The notes under the pieces were generated by a model. That model ran no database searches and was not told the DNA's origin. It saw nothing but the letters and a program-made list of their open reading frames with translations. DNA of 64,000 nt from Coniochaeta sp. PMI_546 (Eukaryota > Ascomycota > Sordariomycetes > Coniochaetales > Coniochaetaceae). This document shows positions 24,764-37,200 of the stretch, one piece after another. Each line of letters opens with the position of its first letter. Positions within the stretch are counted from its first letter, which is position 1. Both the position numbers and the translations under genes were made by a program. The stretch spans positions 1,798,001-1,862,000 of the forward strand of contig MU271150.1 in NCBI GenBank assembly GCA_021432605.1, in the 5' to 3' direction.

Positions 24764-27111
24764 ATGGCGGCTGTGACGGCCTCTCCCCCGCCCTCGACGA
24801 CGTCGTCGGCAAACAACAGTCCCATACGCCGCAAGCCAGTTCCGTTACATGACCTGACCACCGGAAGTCATGGCTCGCCGCAGAGCGGCAAACCTCTGCC
24901 CACGGCACCCGTGCCCGGGTCTCCAAGGCTAGGAAACACCCCAAGATCTCCTGTGAAGGTGAATTTTCAGCCAGAGGATTGGGCACAACCGTCAAATGCG
25001 AACATAGAAACGCACGTCTCGTATGCGAAAGCTGTTCCGCCTATCGATCGCGACCTGCCGAAAACGCCAGAAGCACCAACACCACCACCGCACACTCCCC
25101 TACTCGAACGAACCGAAGGCGCGGCCTCGCAGCCGCAACATGATACTATGCGTATCGTCCCCAACATTACTGCCAGCTATGTCTCAGATAAACCGTTGCC
25201 ATCTGTCGGTCTTGGCGTGGAACAGACCCTTCAGCCCAGCGGCATTGTCAGTCCGGAACCGGACGACCTCAGTGTTAGCGATAAGTCAAGGACACAGGAT
25301 GTGAACAGGCTCAGTCGGGAATCCGACGCTACGACAAGCACGTCGCAAAAACCTGCCTCGACAGAATCGTCTGCTACAACAAGCGCAAGCTCGGTCTCGG
25401 GTATTAATGAAACCTCAGACTGTCAAGAAGCAGATGTTTCGCCAGAAAGTTCCGTGATTGAAGAGCAGAGCCAAATGGTTCCACAGCTCCAGTACCATCA
25501 TCAAGCTTTCCTGCCGCGAGCGTCGACCGCTCCTATCGAACAGGACCCCAGGGCTCACTCAACCTCGGAGTTGGCCGAGAATGCCGCAAGCATCAACCGC
25601 CTTTTGACGCCCAGCTTTCAAAGGAGAAGCTCACTACAACGTCCACAGTCCGCCTACTCTGCGTACTCCGATTTTGGGCCTCGGGGGCGATCACCGGGGC
25701 TGGGGCACGCAAGGACTCCCTCTTCGCAAGCTCGAAGGTCACCCGATCACCGTCCATCATCCTATGCCGAACTCCTTAACGTCCCTTACCCGCAACCCGC
25801 CCCGGCGCCACTTCCAATCGACAACTCGCTGTTGCGCAATGCCGTTGGGTCGAACGCCTCACTTCTCAGCACCCAGAAGACCCTGGAAATGTACAGGCAG
25901 AATGTCAAGAAGACTAACGACCTTTCCATTCAGTACTCGTTCGCCGTCTTCCTGATATCCACTGCGCAAGAGATGGGCTTAAACTTCAATGATCTGTCCA
26001 AGCCGCGACACTCGTCTAAGGAAGATCGTGACAGTCCATACAGCGAACCTGCTTCATTATCTCCCCATGAATTGGTGCGCGAGGCTAGGACTATACTGCA
26101 GAAGCTGTCAAACAGCGGGTATCCGTTTGCGCAGTACTACTTGGCAGATGGCTACGCATCTGGCCTGTTCAGCAAGGGCAAGGAGGACTATAATTCGGCC
26201 TTCCCCCTGTTTGTCTTGGCCGCGAAGCACGGGCATGCTGAATCGGCTTACCGTACGGCGCTGTGCTACGAGTTTGGCTGGGGCTGTCGCAAAGATGCCG
26301 CCAAAGCGGTGCAATTCTTGCGCACAGCCGCTTCGAAGAGACATCCCGGTGCCATGACAAGGCTCGGCAAGGCGTGTCTATCCGGAGATCTGGGCGAGAA
26401 GAGGTATAGGGAAGGCATCAAGTGGCTGAAGCTCGCTACGGAAGCGGCAGACACCATCTACAACGCAGCACCTTATCACCTGGGCTGTTTGTACGAGACG
26501 GGCTATGGGGACGACATATTCCAGGACGAGAGCTATGCTGCCGAGCTTTTCACGCAAGCTGCCGACTTGGGCCATCCGGAAGCCAACTATAGGATGGGCG
26601 ATGCTTACGAGCACGGGAAGCTCAACTGCCCCCGGGACCCGGCGCTGAGTGTTCACTTTTACACCGGCGCGGCCGAGCGTGGTCACGCAGCGGCCATGAT
26701 GGGACTGTGTGCTTGGTACATGGTCGGCGCGGAGCCGATTCTGGAGAAAGACGAGGAGGAGGCTTATGAGTGGGCGCGCCGGTCTGCTGAGCTTGGTGGG
26801 TTCTATCTCTCACCAAAACATAACAAAATATCCGATCCGCTAACGTGAATACAGGCTACGTCAAAGCCCAGTACGCAGTCGGCTACTTCACAGAAATGGG
26901 CATCGGCTGCCGCCGCGACATCCTCGAAGCCAACGTCTGGTACGTCAAGGCTGCCGACGCGGGGGACGAGCGCGCGCAGCAGCGCCTGGCAGCCATCCGA
27001 GCCGCCATCAGCGGCGGGACACCTATGGAAGTCGGACCACCACGCAACGGACACCACAAGGTCAAGAAGGCCCACGGGGAGAAGGACGACAAGGAGTGCA
27101 TCGTAATGTGA
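24764..27111 (+). CDS. SKT5: Skt5/Chs4 chitin synthase activator (Sel1 repeats, CaaX box)
   Basis: Two exons: 24764-26795 and 26855-27111, giving 762 residues. The 59-base intron has donor GTGGGT and splits a conserved Sel1 repeat; joining gives SAELGYVKAQYAVGYFTEMG, which restores it. Residues 1 to about 350 are disordered and Ser/Pro-rich. From about residue 450 to 720 there are some seven Sel1-like repeats, each pairing a helix with an AxxxLG-type turn (for example YLADGYASG, ALCYEFGWGC, HLGCLYETGYG). The protein ends in CIVM, a CaaX prenylation motif after a basic stretch. In yeast, Skt5/Chs4 binds and activates Chs3 at the plasma membrane and bud neck, and its prenylation supports membrane attachment. 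The target is presumably the class IV chitin synthase encoded divergently upstream. It is convergent with the Polo kinase gene. Confidence 0.95.
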
Positions 27112-28398
27112 GGTTGGCGCGAGTGAGTGGATGCACGAGAACGTTGAGAGATTAAAAAAAACGCGGTTTTGATCCAGCATTGCTGGCGTAATACCCGACA
27201 CTTGGATATCATGCGGAGGCGCCTTGATACAATCGATACCTTATTGGTATATGGATGCCCTTCGGCGAGTTGCAACTTTTCTTTTGTTCGTCAGGCTATC
27301 TGCTCTCTTGGCACCTGACCTCCTTTTTGGCTTTGAAGGGGTCCTGGACAAACCATTGCATTTGCATATTGTGCGAGGTTGAGAGCATCCTCGTGCTCAA
27401 CTCGGCGTTCGATTTTTCACTTGGGTTACTTGCGTTATTCTCGCGAGTGCAGTCCGTCGAAGCTTTGTATATAGCTACCGAGCCGAGCTGAAAAGGCGAA
27501 ATAATAATATCCCTTGCTGCTGTCGAGATTACCTACCTTGCCTTTCGTTATCAGAGCCATCTCGACCATAGCTCTAAGCTTCTGTTGTGCCTGCTAAACG
27601 CTTGTCTACACGGCATACCATAGTATACTTGGAAAGTCTCAAGGGGGCTGAAATACAGCACCCTCTGCTCCTTTCATCCAGCCACACCATTTCATTTCAA
27701 GTGTCTCGAATCTCCTCACTCAAGGAGAAACAAGTAAGCTTATGCGTACGCGTCCTCTGCAATCCGATACGTCAGACCTCCAATAATTTCAGAAGGTCGG
27801 GAAGGATCATTAGAGTCTCGTGTTGCTATGGCGATCCGTATCGCTAACGTCAGCCGCCCCAGTCAAGATGCCGTATCGACTCACGCTGCGGATGGGGTCG
27901 GAGCATCAGACGACAGACACGGACGCTTCCTTAGCTTCTCTAACGCGAGAACTCCTATCACTCCGAGCTTGATTCTTGACAAGGTGCATGCATGATGGAA
28001 CTTGAAGCACAGACACAATGTGCCAGGTCCTCACCTTAAACCATGACGACGTTCACATGTACAAATAAGAGCAAACAGCTTGATAGACAACCCTACGCCA
28101 TGCCATGAGAAAGAAGAGGCTATGGAACACAAAACATAACCGTAACACCTGCACCCGCACCGTCTAACCAGACACTGTTATATACACAAGTCTGTTCATA
28201 ACGTCGTGCCATCCCCAGCAGAGGGTGTCAAAGAGCGACGACCACCCCTCAAGAAGCAAAGTAAAGGTATAATGAATGAACCCAACCAACGCCTCAGATA
28301 TAACCCCATCACACACACGCGCGCGCGCTCGCAGCAGAAGCAGTCACCACCTCTACCCATCACCACTTGCAAGAGCACCCACCCACCACACCTTCACC
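27112..28398. other. Convergent intergenic region between SKT5 and Polo kinase
   Basis: A gap of 1.3 kb with 3' ends of genes on both strands. Near 28140-28400 the plus strand becomes rich in CA and CACC runs. No gene or RNA is supported. Confidence 0.5.
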
Positions 28399-31300
28399 TC
28401 AAGCCCGTCTCTCCTTCCTCGCCTCGTCAACATCCTCCCCCAGCACAGCAGGCCTCCTCGGATCCACAAAACAGCTATACCTCTCATCCCCCCACCTGGC
28501 CCCGATACTGACCCAGACATGCTTGGCCGGAATCTGCACATTCTTCGTCTCCCTCACCCCAGTCCACCTGAGCCTCCTCTCCCGCGACATGTCGCTGTTC
28601 CCAATACCCCCGTTCGCATTCCACTCCCTCACCATGTCGCGTATAAACTCGATCTTGCGGCGGAACTGGTTTGCGGCCGGGATCCCCTGCAGCTCCGGGC
28701 TGATCTCCGGCCTGAGGCGGCGGGCGCTGCTGCTGCTGCTGGCGGCGCGGGTTCCGGCAGACCGGGTGGCGGGCTGCTTGGGCGGGACGGAGAAGTTGAG
28801 GAGGGTCTGCAGCGGGTAGGAGAGCACCGTGCGGTCGTCCAGGGCGGCCTCGTCCAGGGAGCCGGTCTCTTCGAGTTTCTTGGCTGCTTCGGCCGGGAGG
28901 TGCCAGAAGTGGCACCACGTGCCGGTGCTGTCGAGGACGATCTTGGTGTGGTCCGGGAAGTTGAACTGCATATGATTGTTAGCTTTTGATGTCTCCCCTA
29001 GATTCTGGCATTGGCGGGCAAACTAACCTGCATGTGACCATCGCAAAACATCCAGCATCCGACATCGCCGAATCGCTGATAGAAAGTGACGATATCAGTC
29101 GGAGCAGCGGTGGGGTCGGTGATGGTAGGGACCTGCATCGCCCGGTCGTCTGCCTGATTCGAGCTCTCAATCTCCCTTCCGTACGCAATCATGTAGTTCG
29201 CAAACTTCTTCCACAGAACGATCCGCTCCCTCTTGCGGTGGTCGTAGACGTCCCTACCGGCCGATAGCTTCCCGACCGTGCCGTCAGAGTTCATCGGGAT
29301 CCGGAATGTCTCGGGCGAGACCCGGACCCGCGTGATGCCCTGCTCGCCGTTGTTCTCGTAGAAGTAGATGCCCTCGTTCATCGGGACGATCTGGTGGCGG
29401 TCCGCGTAATTGATGTCGTCCCTGCGCAGACAGTGTCTCTCGGCCCCGTGGACGAGCATGCACGCTGGCGGTAACATAGCGGTCTTGTTTCCATCTTGTG
29501 TGGGGATGCTGCGGAGGATGCACCCTACACTGCCGTCATTCAGGATGTATCCCAGGCCGAACTTGTTCGTGTAGTCCACCCATTTGACGACAATTTGTGG
29601 TGGTGAAGGTGTCTTGTCGGTGGATTTGAGAATAGCCATTGAGCGGGAATTGAGTGCCCTTTCTAGCTCAGCCTGAAGTTTCCGTAAACGATCCAGAACT
29701 AAATCAGGTTGCGTGTCAGGCACTTCCTCTTGATACTCGGATGGATTGAAGAGGCTGATTCTGTCCTCCTGAGTCTGTTCATCCTTCATCCTCGGCCTCG
29801 AAGCTGTCGGTTGCGCTCGTCGAGGAACCACTTCTTGCTCGACACTACTCGTCGCTGCGTTGGCTCGTACTAACCGATGGCCGGTCATTGTTGGAGTCGC
29901 AGCCTCTTCGGCCTTCTGAACACTGCTCGATGGTAGCTCTCGTCGAGTCCGTGTGCGAACTGTTCCGGCGGCCGTCTTGGATGATGTTTCCGTCACTGTT
30001 TGTGACCGGAAGGTTGTCGTAGTAGCAGGCGGCTTACTCTGTGCTCGCTGCTGCGCAGCAAAGCTTTGAGGAGGAGCCCGGAGGAGTCCGGATGGTGCCT
30101 TGGGAGGGAAAGCACTTTGACTCAGTGCGCTGAGCTCTTCGGTTCGATCTGGCTGCTGAGATGAGGGCGGCGGGTAATTCGCGATCCGGCTTTGAAGCTT
30201 CTGTTCAGTCTTCACCTCGTCAAAAGGTCGATATACGATGCCCTTGGCCAGAGGGATTACCGGAGTGAGGTTATACTGTTCCTCCTCTGCGCATTCCCTC
30301 CAGATTTGCTTCGTCACCAACTTCTCCTGATTCCAGGGTCCGACACCGCACTCACGACACATTGCTCGCAGGTTATGACGGTTCTGGGACTCCATCTGGG
30401 CACTGGTGATCGGGTCGTAGAAGGCTGGATTTTGGGGAGCGCAATCGCGCAGCTTCGAGTTGATATCAGATGGAACCGGCATGTAGCCACAGACGAAGAA
30501 GTTGTCTTGTACAATCTGATCCGGGTCCGGCCTCAACTCGGCGTCTGTGAGCATGCTTGCTACAAGATCCTTGGCTTCCCGACTGATGTATTTCTTGGAG
30601 GTTTCGGGTGATGGCCACTCGTAGTCCCTCTCCTTTGCACGACGGTAGATTTCGTCGGTAGTCTTCGACTGGAAAGGGGGCTTCGTCGTAAGCATCGCAA
30701 ACATAATGATTCCTAAGCTCCAGATATCAACCATGTGATCGTGGCCTCTCTTGCCCTTCTCTAGAATCTCCGGAGCGATGTAGTTCGGCGTGCCGCATAA
30801 GGTTGTCCTCCGGATCGTCTGCCAGTCTCTGCCTGTAACGAGGAGGGCAGCTAGTCCAAAGTCGCCGATCTTGGCGTTCATGTGCTTGTCGAGAAAGATA
30901 TTTCCCATCTTCAGGTCGCGGTGGATGATGCCTTTGCTGTGCATGTACTTGATAGCGCCAGCAATTTGTACGGTATAGAATCGAACTTCGGGTTCCGTCA
31001 AGCCTTTCCGCGCCTTGACCATGTCCATAAGAGAGCCATTCGGGCAAAGCTCCAGAACCAGATAGGTTGACTCCTCGAAAGTAAAGGCCCTGTGAAACTG
31101 AACGATATTCTGCTGTCTCATCTTAGAGTGGATCTGCAGTTCGGTTTGAAACTGTAACATGATGTGAATAAGTGCTCTTTCCAACTGGGGAAGTGGCGCG
31201 GCAAACCTTCTGTTCCATCTTAAGGGGCATTTTGCTCTTTACGATCTTCAGAGCATATCGCTTCGAAGTACCGGCGAGCTTGCCCTCGTAACAGATAGCG

Positions 31301-31539
31301 AAACCACCCTTCCCAAGCAGTTTGCCGACCTGATAGACAGCGCCCTCCCTACGGTCCGTACTTGGTGGCTCGGTGACATTTGGAGGAGGAGGCAGAGGGT
31401 GCTGGTCCTTTTCCTTGTTAGGTTTTAGGGCTGCCGTGGCCTTGTTCGTCACAGCTGTCTTGAACTCGGAGGCAGGCGGCCTCCGAGCATTCGCGTCCCT
31501 CGGCGACAGGGCCTCCATGTCAATGCCCTTAGCTACCAT
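28399..31539 (-). CDS. CDC5: Polo-like kinase
   Basis: Three exons: 31207-31539, 29028-31151 and 28399-28965, giving 1007 residues; the introns are 55 and 62 bases, both in phase 0. The Ser/Thr kinase domain spans about residues 70-330, with glycine loop GKGGFAICYEG, HRDLKMGN at 188, DFG at 208 and the activation segment TTLCGTPNYIAPE. A linker of about 300 residues rich in Pro, Ser and Gln follows. Polo box 1 begins near residue 631 (VKWVDYTNKFGLGYILNDGS). Polo box 2 includes YQRFGDVGCWMFCDGHM and continues across the second intron. About 130 further residues follow polo box 2. Polo kinases drive mitotic entry, spindle pole function, exit and septation. Yeast Cdc5 has 705 residues, so this form has a long linker and tail. 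Confidence 0.96.
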
Positions 31540-32352
31540 TGTCTTCGCGTCTCATGGGCCGCGAGTGATCTTGGGGGAAAATGGTGGATGTTTGGAGGCG
31601 GCGATGTCGGTTGGGAAGAAGCGACGAGACAGTCTTTAGCGTGAGTGGTCGAGTTCTGCTGTATTGTTCGAATAGAATGCTAGGCGCATCAGTCAGATAA
31701 GTTATAAGACAGTGGCGATCTCTTATTAACGGAACATGGAGAGATCATACGTCTTGCACGAAGTATTTCTGCTTGACCAAAACAAGGAGAACTCACAATT
31801 ATCTAATCGATTCGGAACACAATATGTACCGATATTGCTTCTTAGCAAAGTGACCGAGTGATGTAAGTAATGCTAGGTCCTTCCCCGTCGGAATTTGTGG
31901 TGGTCGGGGATGTGCCGTCTTGTCAGGGCGCTATGGAGATTGGAGAGATCGCGGTTTTGCCGGCCAAGAAGGCACGGAATGTTTGGCGCTTTCCTTGGTG
32001 AAGTTGTCACAGCAACAGGCCAAGCTTCGGTTGCGCACGATCTCGAATTGTGACCCACCAAACTATATCCCAGCATTTGATTGGGCAGGCTTGTTCGTGC
32101 CCCTCGGCGGTCGTTCCCGGTCGTCACCGAGCTCCGTCATCCTTGGCCCGAGTCCGTGGATAACTACAGTAGGTACTGGTCGGATCACAGCTTTCTGTAG
32201 ATTCCTTCACGGCGTCACCGTCTTCAATACAGCTGCATAGACATAATATTTGCCCATCCATTGAGCAATATTTAGCTCCGCATACACTATGGTCAGAACA
32301 TGAGAAGCTTCGCTGTTCCGAGCTCCTAGGCAGTTGCCAAATAATCGTCGCA
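31540..32352. other. Divergent promoter between Polo kinase and OPA3-like gene
   Basis: An 813-base head-to-head gap. No gene is seen. It should contain control elements of both genes. Confidence 0.5.
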
Positions 32353-33071
32353 ATGGTTCCCCTTCCACTCTTTAAGCTCGCAGCGCTCTTCGTACGACAC
32401 ATCTCCAAGTATGGCGCTGTAAGTTCAACTCCGTTCTCCGTCCGAGACAATGGCTGACTTGAATCATGTAGAACCATATCAAGCACCAAGCCCACGTGCA
32501 TCCGAGATTTCGAAACTTTGCAGCCAAATATGGCCAGATGATCCACCAGCTGAACATGCGACTCTCGGTGGCTTTACTACGAAACGCGGATGCAGAAGCC
32601 AAAGCGAAGGAGGCGAAGGAAAAAGCAGAAGCTCCAACGGTGAAGACAGAAGAGCAAATAAAGAAGGAGGAGGAAATCAGAGCGAAGTACGGAACGACGG
32701 CCAAAGAGTCGCACCCTGTGAAGGAGCCGCCAAAGAGCATATGGAGGAGGAAGTTCAGGTCGTTGCCGGAAGCGAAAGCGGTAGATCTCTTTGCCGATGT
32801 CATCGGAGATGCATTCATCCTGCTTGTCGCGACGGGCCTGATCATGTACGAGACCATACGCCAAGCCAAGAAGCCAGACGCGAACCTCGAGCGAATCAAA
32901 GAGTTGGACAAGCGGCTCGAGGAGTTGAAGAAGAGGGAAGAAGAAGTCGAGGCGGCGGAGAAGAATTACGAGTCCCGGATCCAAACAATCGAGGACGCTC
33001 TGCGTGCATTCAAGGACCCTAAGACGAAAAAGCCGATCCTTCCTACGCCAACACCTTCTCCGATGGCATGA
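32353..33071 (+). CDS. OPA3-like mitochondrial protein
   Basis: Two exons: 32353-32418 and 32472-33071, giving 221 residues. The intron has donor GTAAGT and acceptor ATGTAG. The start MVPLPLFKLAALFVRHISKY followed by NHIKHQAHVHPRFRNFAAKYGQ matches the OPA3 family, whose N-terminus acts as a mitochondrial targeting and anchor region. The middle carries a Lys/Glu/Ala-rich stretch, then the conserved LPEAKAVDLFADVIGDAFI hydrophobic segment. A charged coiled coil at about residues 155-195 follows (ERIKELDKRLEELKKREEE). The length is usual for fungal members. Human OPA3 mutations cause optic atrophy with methylglutaconic aciduria; the molecular role is poorly defined. The first ATG in frame was taken as the start because only it supplies the conserved N-terminus. 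Confidence 0.93.
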
Positions 33072-33525
33072 ACTAGCGAGCAGCTTAAATATTTTGGCGC
33101 GCCATGAATTTGGCGCCACATCTTCCAGAGCGGAAGACAACAACGTTGAGATCGGTACCGCCTGTTAATGGCCCGGAGGCGGATCACTCTCAACCCAATG
33201 CATCGAGTTGTATATCAATGTACAGTAAAGGGTCGTGTAGACAGATAGGTACTTTTGACTGTGCCCAGATCTTGTCCGATTAATAAGAGATTTGGATGTA
33301 CTAGGAGAGGGCGTCTCTTAGGGGAAGGAAGGAGGGAGGTTTGTGCCCCAGTTCTTGGAAGGCACAGTGGACATGAGGGAAACTTCAAGTTGAGTCCCAA
33401 CTCGTGGCTGGAGTCGCTGCATCTTGGGTTCAGGGTCCAGATATCATCTATAAAATCAAGACGCCGCTCATGATATCACCTTTGCACCTGCCGAGCCTTA
33501 ATCACGTTGGACACAAAGGCCAAAA
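33072..33525. other. Intergenic region with two TGGCGC palindromes
   Basis: A 454-base gap between genes on the same strand. Just after the OPA3-like stop lie two palindromes, TGGCGCGCCA at 33105-33114 and TGGCGCCA at 33121-33128, each preceded by an A/T run. They may be 3' UTR sequence or a factor site for the next gene. Confidence 0.45.
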
Positions 33526-34289
33526 ATGTTCTGTACGACTCTGCGGAAACGCCCCGAATGGGCTGCGGCAGTGCCTATCCTCCTGCGGAAGCAGACACGC
33601 AACTGGAAAGGTATTTGGCACCTCCAATGGACAGTAGCCTCGAGTAACTAAGACCTCCCACAGAGAAGAAACTGGAGACGCACGATGTTGCTCTACCGAT
33701 GCCGGCAATTGGGACAATCGACAGCGGTGGCGTCTTCCTACGCTTAATGTTGCTCTCGGCGCTTGACTTGAAGCAGCCAGACACACAGCAGAGAATCGAG
33801 AGACTGTTCTACCTTGAAGGCGGACGCAGATGTGCCATCGTCTTCTTGTTGTCACCCGATGGAAACGAAAACGGCTTGTTGGCATTAGGCCGACTCCAGA
33901 TAGAGTTTGTCTCCCAACCGCTAACCGTTATGGAGTTTGTACTGACAGATTTCAGGATCATGGAGAAATTTCTTACCATACCGATCCTACCGCTCATGTC
34001 TCTGGACGACCTCCCGGCCATGCTGGAGGCATTCCACGGCGAGCTTATCATTCCGAAGCCTTACCAAACCCACTCCGTCGGCTCAGAAGCCCAGGCGCTC
34101 CTGCCATACTGCAGTGTGAACCCTCCGCTGCCGCAGCATCCGACCCATGTACTAAGTGACATCAACACCAGCTTCAGCGATCTGCTCGATAAGGTGTCCA
34201 CAGGTCAGGGGCAGGCCATCCTGCAGGACTATGCTGGCGACGATGTGGCAAAGAGAATCATCCAGTTTTGGACGACAGAGTTCAATTGA
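33526..34289 (+). CDS. Uncharacterised conserved-looking protein
   Basis: Two exons: 33526-33610 and 33664-34289, giving 236 residues. The 53-base intron has donor GTATTT, branch GTAACTAAG and acceptor CCACAG. The first exon gives MFCTTLRKRPEWAAAVPILL, the second opens EKKLETHDVALPMPAIG. I do not recognise the family. The body alternates hydrophobic strands and helices (GGVFLRLMLLSALDL, RCAIVFLLSPDG, LQIEFVSQPLTVMEFVLTDF) and looks like a compact alpha/beta domain of about 190 residues. There is no signal peptide, clear membrane helix or catalytic motif. Strong secondary-structure character and a clean intron support a real gene. Its neighbours give no functional hint. A frame without the first exon, beginning at the internal methionine of MPAIGTID, is possible. 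Confidence 0.7.
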
Positions 34290-37200
34290 ACAGGCCATCA
34301 GAGAGCGGTCAAGCCTGAAATAGAACGAAGGAGATATCTCGGCCGGTAGGATGAAAGCAGACATCCAGCTATCTTTGAGAGTTATGGATTTCATCAAGGC
34401 GGCCACGAACATCCAAGCAGACCCTAGCCAGGTGATATGAGGTGTAAATATAGAAACTTGAGCATGGATTGTTGCTTAGTCCCAATGGTTCTGCGCATTC
34501 ACTTGCATAAAAGCGGCCGATAGCTAACTTGTAAGCCACCAACCATTGGTAGAGCACGTTCTCGGTCCCGGCTTAGTTGTTCGCATCAGTGCAGTGATGG
34601 CAACTGCATACTTAGCTTGGCGAACCGATGTGCGTGCCAACCGGACGTATGCCACAGTAGAAGTGCGTCCAGCAAGCGTGATGAGCGCGCTGACTGCCTA
34701 CGCGTATGTATTTTGCGTGCGTGTCTGCGGATGCTATTCTTTTGCAAGAAACGCAGCCTAGGGGTAATAGCGTAATAGTTTGAGTCCGGTAAATATGGCC
34801 ATCCTTTCAGCAGGTAAGGGTGCGATAGTTACTAGCCCCGAGGATGGCATCACCAACAACCCTCGTATGCAGCTGACCCGAAGTCATGGACGAGGCGCTC
34901 ACAGTTCCGCTTCCTGAGGACGGAAACACAATGCCACTTTCTCAGCATAGAGACATTTGCTAGTCACATCTCTAGACTGATGATGCTCATGTGATGAGCA
35001 CTAGGTTGACACCGGCCACACTGGAGTGTGCCGACAACCGTTAGCGAAGATTGGCTACGAATCCTTGCAATGGACCATCACAGGCCAATATCGAATTCCA
35101 GTGTCCTGCTTAAGTCTGACAGAGCTTGCGATACGGATGTGACCAGTGACTTCACCTTGCTCTTGTCGTTGATAGATTCGATACAGGGTGTGGGACGAAA
35201 TTATAATGCATGGCGTTTGCTGGGCAACAATATACCCCACATCCAACAACGTTCTGTGCGACAGAATGTAAAGAATATTCTGTTATCCATGCCCATGTCC
35301 TGAGGACGTCGTAAACAGTAATCTACGTGCGAAATTCGGCGACGAGGTCGACCTTATGGGGACGTCCCGGATGGCACACGTTATGCTCGGGTGCAAGTGA
35401 CTGGAAGGAACAAGCGAGGCTACACTTGCATGAGTTTCTTGGCAGTATCAGCCAATCAGCTTCGCCATAGAACCGCCGCCCAGGAATGGCGGGAGAACGA
35501 CTTAATCAATCTTCCACGATCTGCAGATGCACCGTACTGGAGACGGCCCGCTCAAGTCATCCTTTAGACTCTACCACAGTAGCCAAGGACGAGACCTTGT
35601 GATGGAGCCAGTCTGATATGGAATCATACGGTAGTCCAGTGATGTCGGACGACAGCGATAAAGACATCACTAATGATCACAACGCTAATGTACCATGCTT
35701 ACTCGCTTCTCTCCGACCATGTGCAGTGACGACGAATTCAAGCAGCTGAATATGACTATTCCAGTTTCGGGGCCATGAGCCTGCCACTTGACGGAGTCCG
35801 TGGCTCGACATCTTTACAACGGCGAGGTGCGCTTAGATGCTCGCCGGCTGGTTGCGAGCACCAACAGCCTAAAGCGTCTCGAAGATGAAGACCTAGCTGA
35901 GCCTCAAGCAGCCCGTCATCTTTGTCATCATCATGGACACCAATATGCAAGGGGTATGCTGGCTTTATAGGCGTGGCTGGTGGGAGATGTGTCCATTGGA
36001 AGAGCGAAGACCCCAGATCAGCGCACCCGCACGAACTACTAGCTCTATATTTGCTGTGCCTTCCACCAGCAGCAGACCTCGCCATGTGGTGCAGCACTCC
36101 CGTCCAAGTAGTCATGTCGTGACACGGACCCGTCTCGCAGGGCCCAAGCTTTTGAGCCCCGGTTCAGCGAGGTGAACCTTTTCAAACGTCCTTTGCTTCA
36201 GCGGCGGGGCTGTGGACCGGCCTTGTGCAAGAGACCGCCTGATCGCCGTCTCAGAATTGCGATGGCATGAAAACATAAGATTGATCCTGGCGCAGCAGAG
36301 CGAATTTCTGTGATGATAATGGAAAGCTGTTGCCATGACAGCAAAGTCACGGGCATCTCTTCCTCGTACTTGCCAAGATTCACGAAAGACGGTGAGTCGG
36401 TAATGGGCTGTTGAGCTCTGTCCGGCCTGATATGGTATGGAACAAGACGATAGCGTAACTGGCACTGCTAAGGCGCGCTACTGTGTATGCAATTGTTGGT
36501 TCTTTGCGACGCCATTGGGTCTATCCAAATCAGATTGTGACTTAGCTGCGGGAAGCATCTCGACGGCAACATTGGTGGTGTGCTGCTGGTGTGCAGTGAA
36601 GCCAACAGGGTGGCAGGAAAACGAGGGGTCTCGACGGAGCCAAGGCACAACCATGTCACCCGACACTGGTGAGGCGGTGGCCAGTTACAGACACGGTACC
36701 TCCCTAAGCCAAGCGACCAGCTTCCCTGTCGACCTTGGGTTGTACCCCAGTAGCACCTACCGCCCGCTGCAAGAGACAACGCGGGGCAAGCTGTGATTGG
36801 ACCAAGTCAATCTCTAACCGCCCTGACATCTCCAATCACTTTGGATGGCTGGGTGCGTTGCTATTCTCAACATCTTTGCTCCCCGCTGGCCAGAGATGTC
36901 CATTTCTCGCACACCCAATGCCCGCCCTGTCCGCCAAAGTGCCTAACGGGACCAAGATTCAATAGCTCTGGACATCTCTGCAGATGTGGCCTAACTGTAT
37001 CCGGCCGTCTTGTCCGCGTGCAAGTGCACCCCAAACCCCGGCAAGCCGCCCGCTTCTGCCACAGCAATCCACAAGGTCTGGACTGGCTCTCGGAAGTCCA
37101 GCAAGAGACATGGAAGGCGGCCGCGGTCGTACTTGACGAGACCAACTACACGTGTATGTAGGCTCTCCGGAAGAGACGCTGCGTCCTAAAAGTACGTGTA

